From: Tunturibacter psychrotolerans | GTDB taxonomy: Bacteria > Acidobacteriota > Terriglobia > Terriglobales > Acidobacteriaceae | Reading direction: 5' to 3' | Length of the DNA stretch: 64,000 nucleotides | Assembly: GCF_040359615.1 (NCBI RefSeq) | Contig: NZ_CP132942.1 | Coordinates: 5,084,001 to 5,148,000 of the forward strand | In this document: piece after piece, positions 45,703-55,475 of the stretch | Numbering within the stretch: position 1 is the stretch's first letter | Layout: each line of letters starts with the position of its first letter | Made by a program: the position numbers and the translations under genes | The notes under the pieces: model-generated | The model's database searches: none | Seen by the model: only the letters and a program-made list of their open reading frames with translations | What the model was told of the DNA's origin: nothing

Positions 45703-45783
45703 GGAACTCCCCTGCTTTACTTTACCGGACGGAGACGGTTGCGCACTGGTGGTTCGCGGCTGGTTTGCGCGGGATGAATCCAG

Positions 45784-47595
45784 TTAGTGGGGGGGTGGAG
45801 GGCGGTAGGCGTCCTTTTCGGCCTTGCCGCTGGGGTCGAGGGGGGCGTCGTCATCATCTTCGTCCTTGGCCTGCTGAGCGACTTTTGGTGCGACGAAAGG
45901 CTCTTTGATTCCCTTCTCCGCGGCGGCCTTGGTGTCGGGCTGGGCGTCGCGGACGGTGAGAGCGGCCTGATACTCGGATACGGCTTTCCTGCGATCGTCT
46001 TTGACGTCGTAGAGGCGGCCTAGATAAATGTGCGCCCAGGCGAGGGTGCGGGGATCCTTGGAGGAGTCGAGGACTTCCTGGAAGTCTGCGAAGGCGGCTC
46101 CGGGCTGGCGCTGCATGAGATTGACGCGAGCGAGAACGTAGTGGGCCTGGGCGTGGTCGCCGTTGGGGTCGGCTAAAACCTTGGTGGCGATGTCGGAGGC
46201 GCCGGTGAGATCGCCCTTGTAGATCTTTTCTTCGGCTAGTTGGAGGCCAGTGAGTTGCTGCGGAGCGCGGCGCAGAACGTCGCGGCTGCCTGAGGGCAGG
46301 AAGGCGATCTGCCTGGCGTGATGGCTCTCGCGTTCTACGTCCATGCCGTAGACCATCTCGCCCATGTACTCTTTGAGGCTGACGGAATCCTTCTCCATCT
46401 GGCCGACCTGGTTGTAAAAGTACTCGGTAAGAACCCAACCCTGGCGCATGGCGAGATCGACGGCTTTGCGACGAACGGTTTCGGCGTCGTGCTCGTAGGT
46501 GCTTAGCTCGGCGTTGTACTGTTCGATTTCGGCGCGCTGTTTGACGGCGGTGGGCTTAGCTGGTTTGACGAGGCCGACATCCATCGTTCGGTCTTCGATC
46601 GCCTTGATGAGGCACTCGGTTATGAGAGGCACGATTTCGGTCTTATAGGTGTAGTCGAGTGGGGCGTCCTGTACGGCCTTGAGCAGAGGCTGGAGGCGTT
46701 CCATCGCAGTGGCGCGGGAGTAGACCAGCGGCTCAACTTCGTAGTGGAGATAGATGTGGCGGATGTCGTCCATGTGGACGGCGCCGAGGGGCTGGCCTGC
46801 GGGTGAGGTGACTACGATGTAGTCGTTTGAGTAGATGCGGGCGTTGGTGGTGGAGGGTGCGAGCATCGGCTCAAGGAGGACGAGGAAGCGGCGGCCGTCG
46901 TAGCTGCTGACGGGGAGATGCAGATAGATATTGGAGGCGAGGATTGTCTTCGTAAGGGGATCGTGAACGCGCTTGAGGAGATCTTCGTACTCAGAGCGAT
47001 GCTCGATCCAGAGGGCGTTGAGATGGACATCTTCAGCGAAGGTTCTGAGGAGCGGAAGGATGTTAACGACTTGGGTGGAGTCGGGGGGAAGCTCGGTCTC
47101 GCCCACTGTGGGGGTGAGTTCGGGGGGTGGTGAGAGGTAGAGAGCAAGCGAGATATATTGGGCGAGATTCAGGCTGGCGTCGTCGAGGGTGTGTTCGCGA
47201 ACGTAGCCGCAGAGGGCGTCTCTGCTAGTGCGTGCCTCGGCGGAGTCGGCTACCTCGGCGTTGATCTCATCGCGGATTTTGAGGCGAACAGGGGCGGAGT
47301 TGGCTAGATCGGTGTCGTAACCGCAGACGTTCAATGCAACGGCAAGATAGAAGAGAGGTTCGCTGGTCTCGAGCGTGATGGCAGAGCCACCGGCTTCGGG
47401 CTGAGCGATTCGAGGCGCAACCTTCGTTGGCGGTTCTTTCGGGGCCGTTGCGTCGGGAGCGTTGTCCGGGTTGCTGCTGCTCGATGAGCTTGACTGTGCG
47501 TTGAGGCCGCAATAAGGCAAGAGGAAAGAAGATGCCAGACACAGCGAGAGGAGCAGCGGATGCCGACGGAAGAACGATTTTGTGGGAAAGGACAC
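45784..47595 (-). CDS. secreted TPR-containing protein
   Basis: 603 residues with a signal peptide (HPLLLSLCLASSFLLPYCG) and a Ser-rich linker. The middle part (about 70-440) is helical with no recognised family (LFYLAVALNVCGYDTDLAN, DALCGYVREHTLDDASLNLAQ). TPR repeats appear at about 455-570 (ATKVLADPNGDHAQAHYVLAR, AFADFQEVLDSSKDPRTLAW, KAVSEYQAALTVRD). Acidic tail with DEDDDDAPLD. It lies upstream of rnc-lepB on the same strand and may be co-transcribed. Likely a periplasmic scaffold. Confidence 0.8.
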   Translation of the reverse strand: MSFPTKSFFRRHPLLLSLCLASSFLLPYCGLNAQSSSSSSSNPDNAPDATAPKEPPTKVAPRIAQPEAGGSAITLETSEPLFYLAVALNVCGYDTDLANSAPVRLKIRDEINAEVADSAEARTSRDALCGYVREHTLDDASLNLAQYISLALYLSPPPELTPTVGETELPPDSTQVVNILPLLRTFAEDVHLNALWIEHRSEYEDLLKRVHDPLTKTILASNIYLHLPVSSYDGRRFLVLLEPMLAPSTTNARIYSNDYIVVTSPAGQPLGAVHMDDIRHIYLHYEVEPLVYSRATAMERLQPLLKAVQDAPLDYTYKTEIVPLITECLIKAIEDRTMDVGLVKPAKPTAVKQRAEIEQYNAELSTYEHDAETVRRKAVDLAMRQGWVLTEYFYNQVGQMEKDSVSLKEYMGEMVYGMDVERESHHARQIAFLPSGSRDVLRRAPQQLTGLQLAEEKIYKGDLTGASDIATKVLADPNGDHAQAHYVLARVNLMQRQPGAAFADFQEVLDSSKDPRTLAWAHIYLGRLYDVKDDRRKAVSEYQAALTVRDAQPDTKAAAEKGIKEPFVAPKVAQQAKDEDDDDAPLDPSGKAEKDAYRPPPPH

Positions 47596-47815
47596 GATAT
47601 GAATTCGACGCTCCTGTGAAGTTTATGGGAGCGAAGGGAGGGGTGGCAAACTGCTGAACTCTCAGGTAGGGGGTCAGTTTGAATCCAGCATCGAGAACAG
47701 CACATGTCCGACTAGCCCGTTTTACGGATAAGTGAATAACTTACGGCTCGCCTGTCATCCTCCCGAAGATCCGAAACCAGCCAGTCCGAGTTTCTGACCG
47801 TTATCGCTATTTACG

Positions 47816-48244
47816 TCAGGAGCGCATTATCGAGGCCCGCGATACCGCAATGCTGGCGACATAGCAGGCCAAGGAAATGCTGATGCTTCTGAGAGGCGCA
47901 CTGAAAAAATAAAGCTTGCAGAGCACAACAAAGCCACCAAGCATTGCCAGCCCGACGACGAGCAGGAACAGCGAATGGAAGAGGAGTTCGCCATGAGCCG
48001 ATGCGAGAAAACCGAAGACCAAGCCGAACAAAATAAGTCCCATGCTGTGGCTGGCATTGAAGCCAATCCAACACCGCCACATCGTTGTTTCATTCGTAAT
48101 GACGGGGGCGACCTGGCTCATGCTGATTTGCAGTGCCGGGTCACGAGGCGTGAGCAATGGGCCCCGGAAGGTGTAGACGAGGTGGAAGACTCCGAGCGTA
48201 AGGCAAATGCCCGCACTAAGAACCATGAGAATCTTTGCGACCAA
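47816..48244 (-). CDS. four-helix membrane protein
   Basis: 142 residues with four membrane helices (ILMVLSAGICLTLGVFHLVY, SMGLILFGLVFGFLA, LLFHSLFLLVVGLAMLGGFV, SISLACYVASIAVS). A conserved-looking segment with TNETTMWRCWIGFNASHSMG lies between helices 1 and 2 and resembles a small uncharacterised membrane family (LIC_13387-like). No function can be given. Confidence 0.7.
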   Translation of the reverse strand: MVAKILMVLSAGICLTLGVFHLVYTFRGPLLTPRDPALQISMSQVAPVITNETTMWRCWIGFNASHSMGLILFGLVFGFLASAHGELLFHSLFLLVVGLAMLGGFVVLCKLYFFSAPLRSISISLACYVASIAVSRASIMRS

Positions 48245-48305
48245 GATGCTCTCCTCTCATTTGTCGGCCTAACGCCTAGAATTCAAACCGATTTATCCCC
48301 AATAT

Positions 48306-48665
48306 TTAGGACCGCTCGCTGTCGCGGACTTCCATGCTGCGGATGAGGCCATCCTGTACCAGGTAGACGTGTTGCACCATCTGATCGACGAGGACTTTGC
48401 CGGTGAGATCGCGAACGACCTGATGGACGTGAACGGTGGTACGGTCATCGGGTTCGGGGGTGAAGCCGGTCGGTTCGACGTGAGGGTCGAAGATGGCCCA
48501 CTGGCGCGTCCAGTAGTCGCGAACCTCTGCGTGACCGCGGGCGCGACAGTTTTCCATGAGGTTTGGCCAATCTACATCGCGATGCATGAGGTTCAGGACG
48601 GCGTCGATGTCGCGTGCGTTGAAGTGCTTGTAGGCGGAGGCGAGAAGTTCGCGGTCAGTCTGCAT
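48306..48665 (-). CDS. SnoaL-like/NTF2-fold protein
   Basis: 119 residues: LASAYKHFNARDIDAVLNLMHRDVDW is the typical helix-strand opening of NTF2/SnoaL-like cone folds, and HQVVRDLTGKVLVDQMVQHVYLV the closing strands. Such proteins bind small hydrophobic molecules or act as isomerases. No catalytic residue assigned. It is 34 bases downstream of the anti-sigma gene on the same strand and may belong to that transcript. Confidence 0.8.
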   Translation of the reverse strand: MQTDRELLASAYKHFNARDIDAVLNLMHRDVDWPNLMENCRARGHAEVRDYWTRQWAIFDPHVEPTGFTPEPDDRTTVHVHQVVRDLTGKVLVDQMVQHVYLVQDGLIRSMEVRDSERS

Positions 48666-48699
48666 GGACCTCTACTTTTGGATCGGCGAGTGCCGTCTA

Positions 48700-49383
48700 T
48701 CAGCCGCGGACGGAGATGCCTGAAAAGGTCAGCACGACGCGACCTCTAACCGGTGCGCCGAAGACGCTGGCAGGCTGGAAGACACTGGTCAGGAGCTGAT
48801 CAACTACCTGGCTCTGAACCGCCGGGCTTTCGGGGCCGGAGACGATGCGATAGTCGTAGACCTTCCCCGCTGAGTTCACGCTGGCCTCCACGACGATGAC
48901 GCCGTCATGGTCGGTGAGGATGGCATGCGGATTGACCGAGGAGTAGAGATAGTGGGGCGAGGTCATCGCACCGAGCGGCTCGTCGTTTGCCATGACGGGT
49001 TCTGGTGCAGCGAAGAGTCCGAGGAGAACAGCGATGCCGCCGACCAGAGCGACAGTGCCGGCGAAACCTGCAGAAACCTGCAGCAGTAAAGGACGGAACG
49101 CGTTCTCCCACTTGAGACTGACCGTGTCGATCCAACTCGATTTGCGCTTGGAATGCTCATGCGAGATAGCGAGCCTGAGCCTCAACCCGAGATCGGCGGG
49201 AGCCTTCGCTTGTCCCACGCTTGAGAGCACGCGCTGGGTGGCGCGCAAGGAGGCGAAGTCCTGTCTGCAGTCGGCACAGTCTTCCAGATGCTTCGCGATC
49301 TTTTGCATCTGCTTCCCGCTGACATCGCCGTCGAGATACGCGGAGAAAGAAGACTGGCACTTCTGACAACTTAGGGAGGTCAT
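48700..49383 (-). CDS. zinc-finger anti-sigma factor with TonB-like C-terminal domain
   Basis: 227 residues. N-terminal zinc-binding anti-sigma motif HLEDCADCRQ (His and two Cys, residues about 32-41; an earlier CQKC at 6-9). One membrane helix (AGTVALVGGIAVLLGLFAA) at about 110-130. A C-terminal domain with PHAILTDHDGVIVVEASVNSAG and RGRVVLTFSG resembles the energy-transducing TonB C-terminal fold. It overlaps the sigma-factor gene by 4 bases. Expected to hold the sigma factor at the membrane until an envelope signal releases it. Confidence 0.9.
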   Translation of the reverse strand: MTSLSCQKCQSSFSAYLDGDVSGKQMQKIAKHLEDCADCRQDFASLRATQRVLSSVGQAKAPADLGLRLRLAISHEHSKRKSSWIDTVSLKWENAFRPLLLQVSAGFAGTVALVGGIAVLLGLFAAPEPVMANDEPLGAMTSPHYLYSSVNPHAILTDHDGVIVVEASVNSAGKVYDYRIVSGPESPAVQSQVVDQLLTSVFQPASVFGAPVRGRVVLTFSGISVRG

Positions 49384-50087
49384 CGTGTCACCATCTGCTG
49401 CTTCGATTCCTGAGAGGCCGGAAAAGACTCAGAACTTGCTGCGGGCACGATGCCATCCGCATTCAGGATTGTGCGAAGGGCGGAACGGCCGCGGGTGAGT
49501 CGCGATTTCACTGTGCCAAGGTTGACGTTGAGAATCTCGGCGATCTCTTCGTAGGCGAAGCCTTCGATCTCTCGCAGGATAACGACCGTGCGGAAGGCCT
49601 CTGGAATTTGCCGGAGGGCGGCTTCAACGCGCTCGCGAACTTCGGCTTGGGCGGCGTGGTCGAAGGGAGAGTCGGAGCGATCGGCAAGGGTTGCGGCGAG
49701 GCTCAGGTGATTGTTCTCGGCGTCGGGGTCGGCTTCGAAAGAGGAGTCGATGGTGATCTCCTGTTTCTTGTGGCGCGACCACCAGCGTCTCTGATTCGAG
49801 GCCTCGTGGAGAGCGATGCGGTAGAGCCAGGTGCGCAGGCTGGACCCGCCGTGGAAGCCGCGGATGCTGCGGAAGACCTTGATGAAGACTTCCTGCGTGA
49901 TGTCGGCTGCGTCGGCGGGGTCGTTGAGGCTGCGGGCGATGAGGGAGTAGAGAGGCTGATGATATTGCGCGATGAGGACGGCGAACGCCTCCTCGGATCC
50001 GGCTTTGAGGTCGGCGACCAGAGCTACGTCTTCGGTGGTGATGCCTATTGCGCTTGCTAGATTACCCACTATCGTGCCCGCCTGCAT
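49380..50087 (-). CDS. ECF-type sigma factor (SigW/RpoE-like)
   Basis: 235 residues. Region 2 (about 35-105) includes YHQPLYSLIARSLNDPADAADI, then TQEVFIKVFRSIRGF and LRTWLYRIALHEASNQRRWW. Region 4 (about 160-215) includes LRQIPEAFRTVVILREIEGFAYEEIA and NVNLGTVKSRLTRGR. It starts at the ATG at 50087, 4-base overlap with its anti-sigma factor gene downstream. No GGAACTT-like autoregulated promoter could be picked out with confidence. Confidence 0.95.
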   Translation of the reverse strand: MQAGTIVGNLASAIGITTEDVALVADLKAGSEEAFAVLIAQYHQPLYSLIARSLNDPADAADITQEVFIKVFRSIRGFHGGSSLRTWLYRIALHEASNQRRWWSRHKKQEITIDSSFEADPDAENNHLSLAATLADRSDSPFDHAAQAEVRERVEAALRQIPEAFRTVVILREIEGFAYEEIAEILNVNLGTVKSRLTRGRSALRTILNADGIVPAASSESFPASQESKQQMVTR

Positions 50088-50296
50088 ATCGGGTGTCCTT
50101 TACCTTACGACTTGGCGAATCGCTATGCAACTATGGAGCGCGCGACGCTCACGAAGGTGTTAGAAACTGCGCCGCCGGCGGCCGAGTGCTCGCTCACTCT
50201 ATTAGACTTAGACACCGGAGCAGGGTAGATAAGTTCCCACTGACGTTGACTAATATCGAGCTGTCGGCCAGAATAGAAAGAGTCCTTCCTAAGAGT

Positions 50297-50372
50297 GGGC
50301 CTGTGGCGCAGCTGGGAGCGCGCTTCCATGGCATGGAAGAGGTCATCGGTTCGATCCCGATCAGGTCCACCA
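50297..50372 (+). tRNA. tRNA-Ala (anticodon GGC)
   Basis: 76 bases with encoded CCA. Acceptor GGGCCTG pairs with CAGGTCC. D-arm GCGC-loop-GCGC. Anticodon stem CTTCC/GGAAG with loop ATGGCAT, so the anticodon is GGC at 50330-50332, reading GCC. T-arm ATCGG/CCGAT with loop TTCGATC. An integrase remnant starts 130 bases downstream, so the 3' end is a likely attachment site. Confidence 0.95.
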
Positions 50373-50502
50373 ACTATTCCAACAACTTAGACGATTTGGC
50401 ATTTTTTCAAAAAGTTCCAATAAGAGCTTGCTCTCATTTGACCCTCACTTTGAACAGACCCGCCACCCTAGACTGCGCCTCGCGCTTGGCCGGAGTGACC
50501 GC

Positions 50503-51216
50503 CTATGCATAGACCTCAAGGGTCATCTTCACCGTTGCTTGCCGCAGTAGCTCCTGCACCACTTTGACATCCTCGCCATTGGCCTTGAGCAAGGTGGTAA
50601 AGGTGCGCCGGAACGTATGCCAGCCGATGTGCTTCGCGATCTTTACCCTTTCCGCAGCCGGACGAATACTCCGCTTTAGCAGAGAGTCCGGACTGTAGGG
50701 CTGCTTCCCCTTCTTCCGCGTACTGGCGAAGACCCAGTCCTTCGACTGGTTGTAAGGAGCGGCGAGCTTCCAGGTCAGCAGTTCCTCCGCGACCCACGGA
50801 TCGAGCGGAACCGGCTTCCGCGAGATCTCCGCCTTACACCGCCCTACCCTTTGCCGGTAGACCGAACGCGTAACGGATAGCTCCAGATCTTCGAAGTTCA
50901 CATCCAGCCATTTGAGTCCGATCAACTCGCTGCGGCGCAGCCCGGTGACAGTATCGAGCAGAACCATGGCCCGGTCCGATGCGAAAGCTGGTCGAACAAG
51001 GCCACCAGCCACCAACTCATGCACTTCAAGAATGTCCGGAGTCCTCATCCGCTTCCCACTCTGCCGCACCATCGTGATCGGATTCGTGCCCTGAGGCAGG
51101 AACTCGCGACGGATGGCGTGATTGAACAAGACGCTCATGATGGAACGGATTTTCGCCTTACTTCCCCTGGCTAGCTTCAGCTGACGCAGCCACTTCTCTA
51201 CAACAACGGCTCGCAC
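50503..51216 (-). pseudogene. tyrosine recombinase/integrase remnant beside tRNA-Ala
   Basis: C-terminal two-thirds of a phage-type integrase. It keeps the core-binding part (MSVLFNHAIRREFLPQGTNPI), catalytic Arg in TGLRRSELIGLKW, HTFRRTF (HxxR) and the Tyr nucleophile in TLEVYA. The N-terminal arm-binding part is missing. Just after VYA there is a TAG. In frame beyond it, the usual tail AVTPAKREAQSRVAGLF continues to a TGA near 50432, so CAG to TAG is the likely change. It points toward the tRNA-Ala gene, the usual arrangement for an integrated island. Probably inactive. Confidence 0.85.
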
Positions 51217-51363
51217 CTCATGCAGCTTCTTCTCTCCCCATTTCGAACTCTGTCATTTCCATGGCCTGCTTTTCGGGCGGCAAATGCTGGACAAACCGAT
51301 ATGGCGCCAACCAACGCAATCTGCCGCACTCGCCACCAGATGCTCATCCGTACTCATCGCATG

Positions 51364-51397
51364 TCATTAGTGACTTGGCGATTTATCACTCACCGAG
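51364..51397 (-). repeat. hairpin-site copy A
   Basis: On the minus strand, GAGTGATAAATCGCC is followed by AAGTCACT. It begins at the stop codon of the cupin remnant (GAG TGA). The arms GTGA/TCAC are preserved; the outer arms are degraded. Confidence 0.7.
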
Positions 51398-51846
51398 ACT
51401 CAGACCCACTGAAACCTCCGAGTTGCCGAGATAAGTGTCATCTGTCAAGCGGAGGCACGGGTGTCCCGGGCGAGTAGGGATAGCGCGCAAGCCTATAAGT
51501 TCAGAATGCACAGCACGCAAGGTATGCCTCTCGGCATTGGTTCCTGCGCTCGGCAGAGCCAGACATCCATTTGCTTCCTCGGGCTCTGAAGAGCCGTGAC
51601 AGAAGGCGGACGGACCCTCGGCCTGGAATACCTCAAGCGAACCGTTCAGCACATAAAATATCTCTGGATCTGCGTGGCTGTGGAGCGGAATCACGACTCC
51701 TGAGGGGACCGTTCCGCGCATCACGCTGATCTGGTCGTTGATTTGCTCGGGCGTGGAGAGAAACTGAAGCAAGACCCCCAGAACAATGAATGTCTGCTCC
51801 TCGGCTCCTCTGCTGTACCCGTCTTTGTTTCAGATGTAATGTTCAT
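51386..51846 (-). pseudogene. cupin-domain protein with N-terminal frameshift
   Basis: The natural start appears to be ATG 51846 (GGGAG eight bases upstream), reading MNITSETKTGTAEEP. The frame then changes near a GAGGAGCC repeat around 51810, and the protein continues FIVLGVLLQFLSTPEQINDQ. The cupin core is clear in SGVVIPLHSHADPEIFYVLN and GSLEVFQAEG (metal-type His pair HSHADPE). One missing base explains the shift. The downstream half is poorly cupin-like. Small single-cupin proteins act as enzymes or sensors. Hairpin-site copy A overlaps its stop. Confidence 0.65.
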
Positions 51847-51899
51847 TAAGAAATCTCCCTATCGGGTTCAAGTGACTGCAAGTCAATGACAACGCAAAA

Positions 51900-52622
51900 G
51901 TGAATGAGCGAAGGGGTTACTGGCCGAACGAGGACCCCATCGGCAAACAGGTTCTGATCCCCTCGCAACGTGTTCCGGCTACCATAATCGGCGTCGTGGC
52001 TGATATGAAATATTCCTCCCTGCGTGTGGTGCCCGGCCCAGGCATGTTCGAACCGTACACGCAGGAGGTTTGGCCATCGATGGCGCTGATGCACGTCGTT
52101 CTCCGCACGAAAGCCGACCCTGTCAGCGCGATCGGAGCGGCACGTCATATCATTCAAGATCTCGATGCCGGGATACCGCTGGCTGAGGTTTCCACGCTCA
52201 CTGCCATTACGCAACGCTCCATGGCGACCAATATGTTCTCGATGCTGGTCGTCGGCTTCTTCGGAGCGCTCGCGCTGGTCCTCGCCGCTGTCGGTATCTA
52301 CGGAATCATCGCGTATTCCGCGAGCCAGCGAACACGGGAGATTGCGATCCGCATCGCGCTAGGAGCCCAGCGAGGTGATGTGTTCGGCATGGTGCTCGGC
52401 CAAGGACTCCGCCTCGCTGCTCTGGGCATTTTGTTCGGCGTTCTCAATGCTCTGCTGGTTGGCCGGGTGCTGGCTGAATCGCTCTATGGTGTGAGCGCGT
52501 CCGATCCGCTAACACTCGGATGCGTTGCTCTGTTGATCATTGTAGTGGCCCTGGCAGCCAGCTTCCTGCCGGCTCGCCGCGCAGCCGCAACCGCTCCGAT
52601 GGAGGCTCTGCGGGGCGATTGA
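51900..52622 (+). pseudogene. 5'-truncated FtsX/MacB-type permease (ADOP-like) fragment
   Basis: About 240 residues matching only the C-terminal end of an acidobacterial-type macrolide-export permease. It opens inside YWPNEDPIGKQVLIP, a segment that normally lies deep in the periplasmic domain. It continues through the FtsX domain with three helices (VVGFFGALALVLAAVGIYGIIAY, LRLAALGILFGVLNALLVGRV, LTLGCVALLIIVVALAASFLP) and the usual end RRAAATAPMEALRGD. The N-terminal helices and most of the periplasmic part are missing, and no partner ATPase is nearby. It lies in the decayed stretch after the integrase remnant. Confidence 0.85.
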
Positions 52623-52675
52623 GCCGCCAGATCAATTCATGTTGGACTCGACGGGCCTCATGTTCCGCCGTCCTC

Positions 52676-52713
52676 CCTCAACAAGTGCTAAATCGCCGAG
52701 TCACTCATCGAGG
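52676..52713 (+). repeat. hairpin-site copy B
   Basis: CCTCAACAAGTG, then CTAAATCGCCGAG, then TCACTCATCGAGG. The outer parts pair imperfectly. 54 bases after the permease stop. Confidence 0.75.
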
Positions 52714-52788
52714 AATTCAGACATTGCGGTCCACAGCTGATCCACGCCAGATTGACGACTCGAGAATTGATGTGTTCCGATCGTCCCA

Positions 52789-55122
52789 GTGAGCCTAAGG
52801 CCCGTCCTACCAATAGATGCAATTCTGCCAGAAATCCTTGCGTCCCTTAATTGCACCTCAAATCTGGTGATTGAAGCGCCCCCGGGAGCGGGCAAGACAA
52901 CGCGTGTCCCGCCAGCGATGCTCGACTTGGTCCACGGCGAAATCATAGTGCTGGAGCCGCGCCGGATCGCTGCGAGAATGGCGGCTCGCAGAGTCGCGTC
53001 GGAGATAGGCGAAGCGGTTGGCGAGACGATCGGCTATCAGGTCCGCTTCGAAGAGAAGATGGGACCGCGTACAAGATTGCGATTTGTGACAGAGGGTATC
53101 CTGATCCGCCGGCTGCTGACCGACGCAACGCTCAAAGGTATCGACGCCGTGATTCTCGACGAATTTCACGAGCGCCACCAGGAAAGCGATCTCGCGCTGG
53201 CGCTCCTGAAACGCCTGCAGCGAACGCGACCTGAACTGCGGCTGATCGTGATGTCCGCGACGCTTGATGCCACGCCTATCGCTCAATATCTCGGAGACTG
53301 CCCGACACTTCGTTCTGAAGGACGCCTCTTTCCGTTGTCGGTACGGCATCTTCCCTACTCGCCCGCGCCTCTACACGCACAGGTAAAAGATGCTGTCCAG
53401 ATGCTGCTGGCGGAGCAGCACTCTGGCAATATTCTCCTGTTCCTGCCCGGTATTGCGGAGATCCGTCGGGCGGCGCGAGAGTGTGAGGCGCTTGCCCGGC
53501 AGGCGGGGTTGGTGGTATTGCCGTTGCACGGGGATCTTTCGCCGGCCGAGCAGGACCGCGCCGTGCTGCCCTCCGTCGAAAGAAAGCTGATCCTCGCCAC
53601 GAACGTCGCCGAGAGCTCCGTCACAGTCGAAGGGGTCAACGCGGTTATCGACAGCGGACTGGCGCGGATGTCGACCTACTCCTCCTGGACTGGACTACCA
53701 ACGTTGCAGATCAGCCGTATCAGCAAGGCATCTTCTGTCCAGAGGGCTGGACGAGCTGGACGTACCGGACCAGGGCAGGTTCTTCGTCTCTACCCTCAAG
53801 AGGACTTTCTGCTACGTCCAGAACACGACCTGCCAGAGATCGAACGCGCCGATCTATCTCAACTGTTGCTCACCCTGCGGGCGATGAAGATCGAACATCC
53901 GGATGATCTTGACTGGCTCGACGCTCCACCGGCTGAGGCGGTTCAGGTCTCCGAGTCGTTACTCGACCGCATAGGCGCCACCGGAGAGATGGTGCAACGG
54001 CTGGTCCGGTTCCCTCTGCATCCGCGACTGTCTCGAATCGTAGTAGAGGCTCTCGATCGAGGAGTCGGATACGACGGATGCCGAGCTGTTGCCATGCTTA
54101 GCATCGGCTTGCGAAGCGATAAGAACGATCTACTGGCGGCACTGGATCAACCACCGGACCATCAACTGCGCGAGCATACCAGCCAGCTAACCCGATTGGC
54201 ACATGCCCCCAAACAGGCTCGTCATAACGAGAATGAGCTGCTGCTTTCGCTGCTGTCGGGTTTTCCTGATCGAGTCGCTCGCCGTCGAACAGGCAATCAA
54301 TTATTGTTGTCGACAGGCATCTCGGCCGAACTAATCGGCCATCCACCAGCCTCTGAGTTCCTGCTCGCCATCGAGGCGGAGGATCGCAAGGAAAATTCGC
54401 TGCCCCTTATTCGCCTGGTCTCACGTGTCGAACCGGAGTGGCTGCTCGAACTCTTTCCCGATCACATCAATGAGACGTCGAGCCTGGAATGGAATCGCGG
54501 CACCGAGCGAGTCGAACGCGTTCGCGCCCTGCTCTACGACAAGCTGGTGCTCGAGGAATCTCGCGGCAATGCGCCCGAATCCGAAGCCGCCGACTTGTTA
54601 GCCCGTAAGGTTCTTGAATCGGGCATAGAAAACTTTGTGGACAAGGACGCTCTCGAACAACTCCGTGCTCGCATAGCGTTCGCAGGATTGGACGAGACGA
54701 GGGCAGATCAAACGGTACGTGACTTGTGTGTGGGGCTGCACAGTCTCCGTGACTTCCGAGAGGCTGCAAAAAACTTTATCGTCCTGCTTCAACAACAGCC
54801 TGACGCGCGTCTTCTGGAGAAGCTGGCTCCGAGCAGTGTTAAGCTTCCCAGCGGACGTTATACCAAGATTCACTACGAGCATGGGCGGCCACCCTGGATA
54901 GCGTCGCGCCTGCAGGACTTCTTTGGTATGCACGACACACCGCGTGTCGGACCCCAGTCAACACCACTTGTCATCCATCTGCTGGCTCCGAATCATCGTG
55001 CCGTCCAAACGACAACGGATCTCTCAGGATTCTGGCAGCGCCTGTACCCTCAGGTGCGTCGAGAACTGATGCGTCGATATCCCAGGCACGCATGGCCCGA
55101 GCAACCCGGTATCTTCAAATAA
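52789..55122 (+). CDS. hrpB: ATP-dependent DEAH-type helicase, HrpB family
   Basis: 777 residues from the GTG at 52789. Helicase motif I is PPGAGKTTRVP, motif II DEFHERH (the HrpB variant of DEAH) and motif III SATLDA. Motif VI is in the QRAGRAGRTGPGQVLRLY region. A helicase-associated domain follows, and the C-terminal HrpB domain ends with LVIHLLAPNHRAVQTTTDL and FWQRLYPQVRRELMRRYPRH. Length is close to family members (about 800). HrpB proteins are RNA-type helicases of uncertain function. Intact, although both neighbours are degraded. Confidence 0.92.
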   Translation: MSLRPVLPIDAILPEILASLNCTSNLVIEAPPGAGKTTRVPPAMLDLVHGEIIVLEPRRIAARMAARRVASEIGEAVGETIGYQVRFEEKMGPRTRLRFVTEGILIRRLLTDATLKGIDAVILDEFHERHQESDLALALLKRLQRTRPELRLIVMSATLDATPIAQYLGDCPTLRSEGRLFPLSVRHLPYSPAPLHAQVKDAVQMLLAEQHSGNILLFLPGIAEIRRAARECEALARQAGLVVLPLHGDLSPAEQDRAVLPSVERKLILATNVAESSVTVEGVNAVIDSGLARMSTYSSWTGLPTLQISRISKASSVQRAGRAGRTGPGQVLRLYPQEDFLLRPEHDLPEIERADLSQLLLTLRAMKIEHPDDLDWLDAPPAEAVQVSESLLDRIGATGEMVQRLVRFPLHPRLSRIVVEALDRGVGYDGCRAVAMLSIGLRSDKNDLLAALDQPPDHQLREHTSQLTRLAHAPKQARHNENELLLSLLSGFPDRVARRRTGNQLLLSTGISAELIGHPPASEFLLAIEAEDRKENSLPLIRLVSRVEPEWLLELFPDHINETSSLEWNRGTERVERVRALLYDKLVLEESRGNAPESEAADLLARKVLESGIENFVDKDALEQLRARIAFAGLDETRADQTVRDLCVGLHSLRDFREAAKNFIVLLQQQPDARLLEKLAPSSVKLPSGRYTKIHYEHGRPPWIASRLQDFFGMHDTPRVGPQSTPLVIHLLAPNHRAVQTTTDLSGFWQRLYPQVRRELMRRYPRHAWPEQPGIFK

Positions 55123-55169
55123 GGTGAAGCGTGTTTCGCAGTACTTTTTGGAATAGTCTTCGAGAAGAT

Positions 55170-55198
55170 CTCAATGAGTGAATTGGCCTGTAGTCACC
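55170..55198 (-). repeat. hairpin-site copy C
   Basis: On the plus strand, CTCAATGAGTGAATTGGCC followed by TGTAGTCACC. The left arm matches the consensus exactly; the right arm is degraded. 48 bases after the hrpB stop. Confidence 0.65.
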
Positions 55199-55475
55199 AA
55201 GAGAGATTCACAGCGCTGCCGATGATGAGACACAGGGCAGATTAGGGTTAGCGGGAAACCTTCTTCTGGAATGAGCCGATTGCTAAAGCACGTCTAGACA
55301 AATCATGAAAACCGGCTGGGGCGGAACGTCAATGAGCCGCGGCGGCTTCCTTTTTTCTTATTGCCTTCTCGAAAGTCTCCTGTGCGTCAGAGACGAACTC
55401 CCTATAACCCGACCATACATTTGCGCAGATCTGTCGATCCACTCTTCGCTTTTCCCTTGAAGTCAGACACGGACC

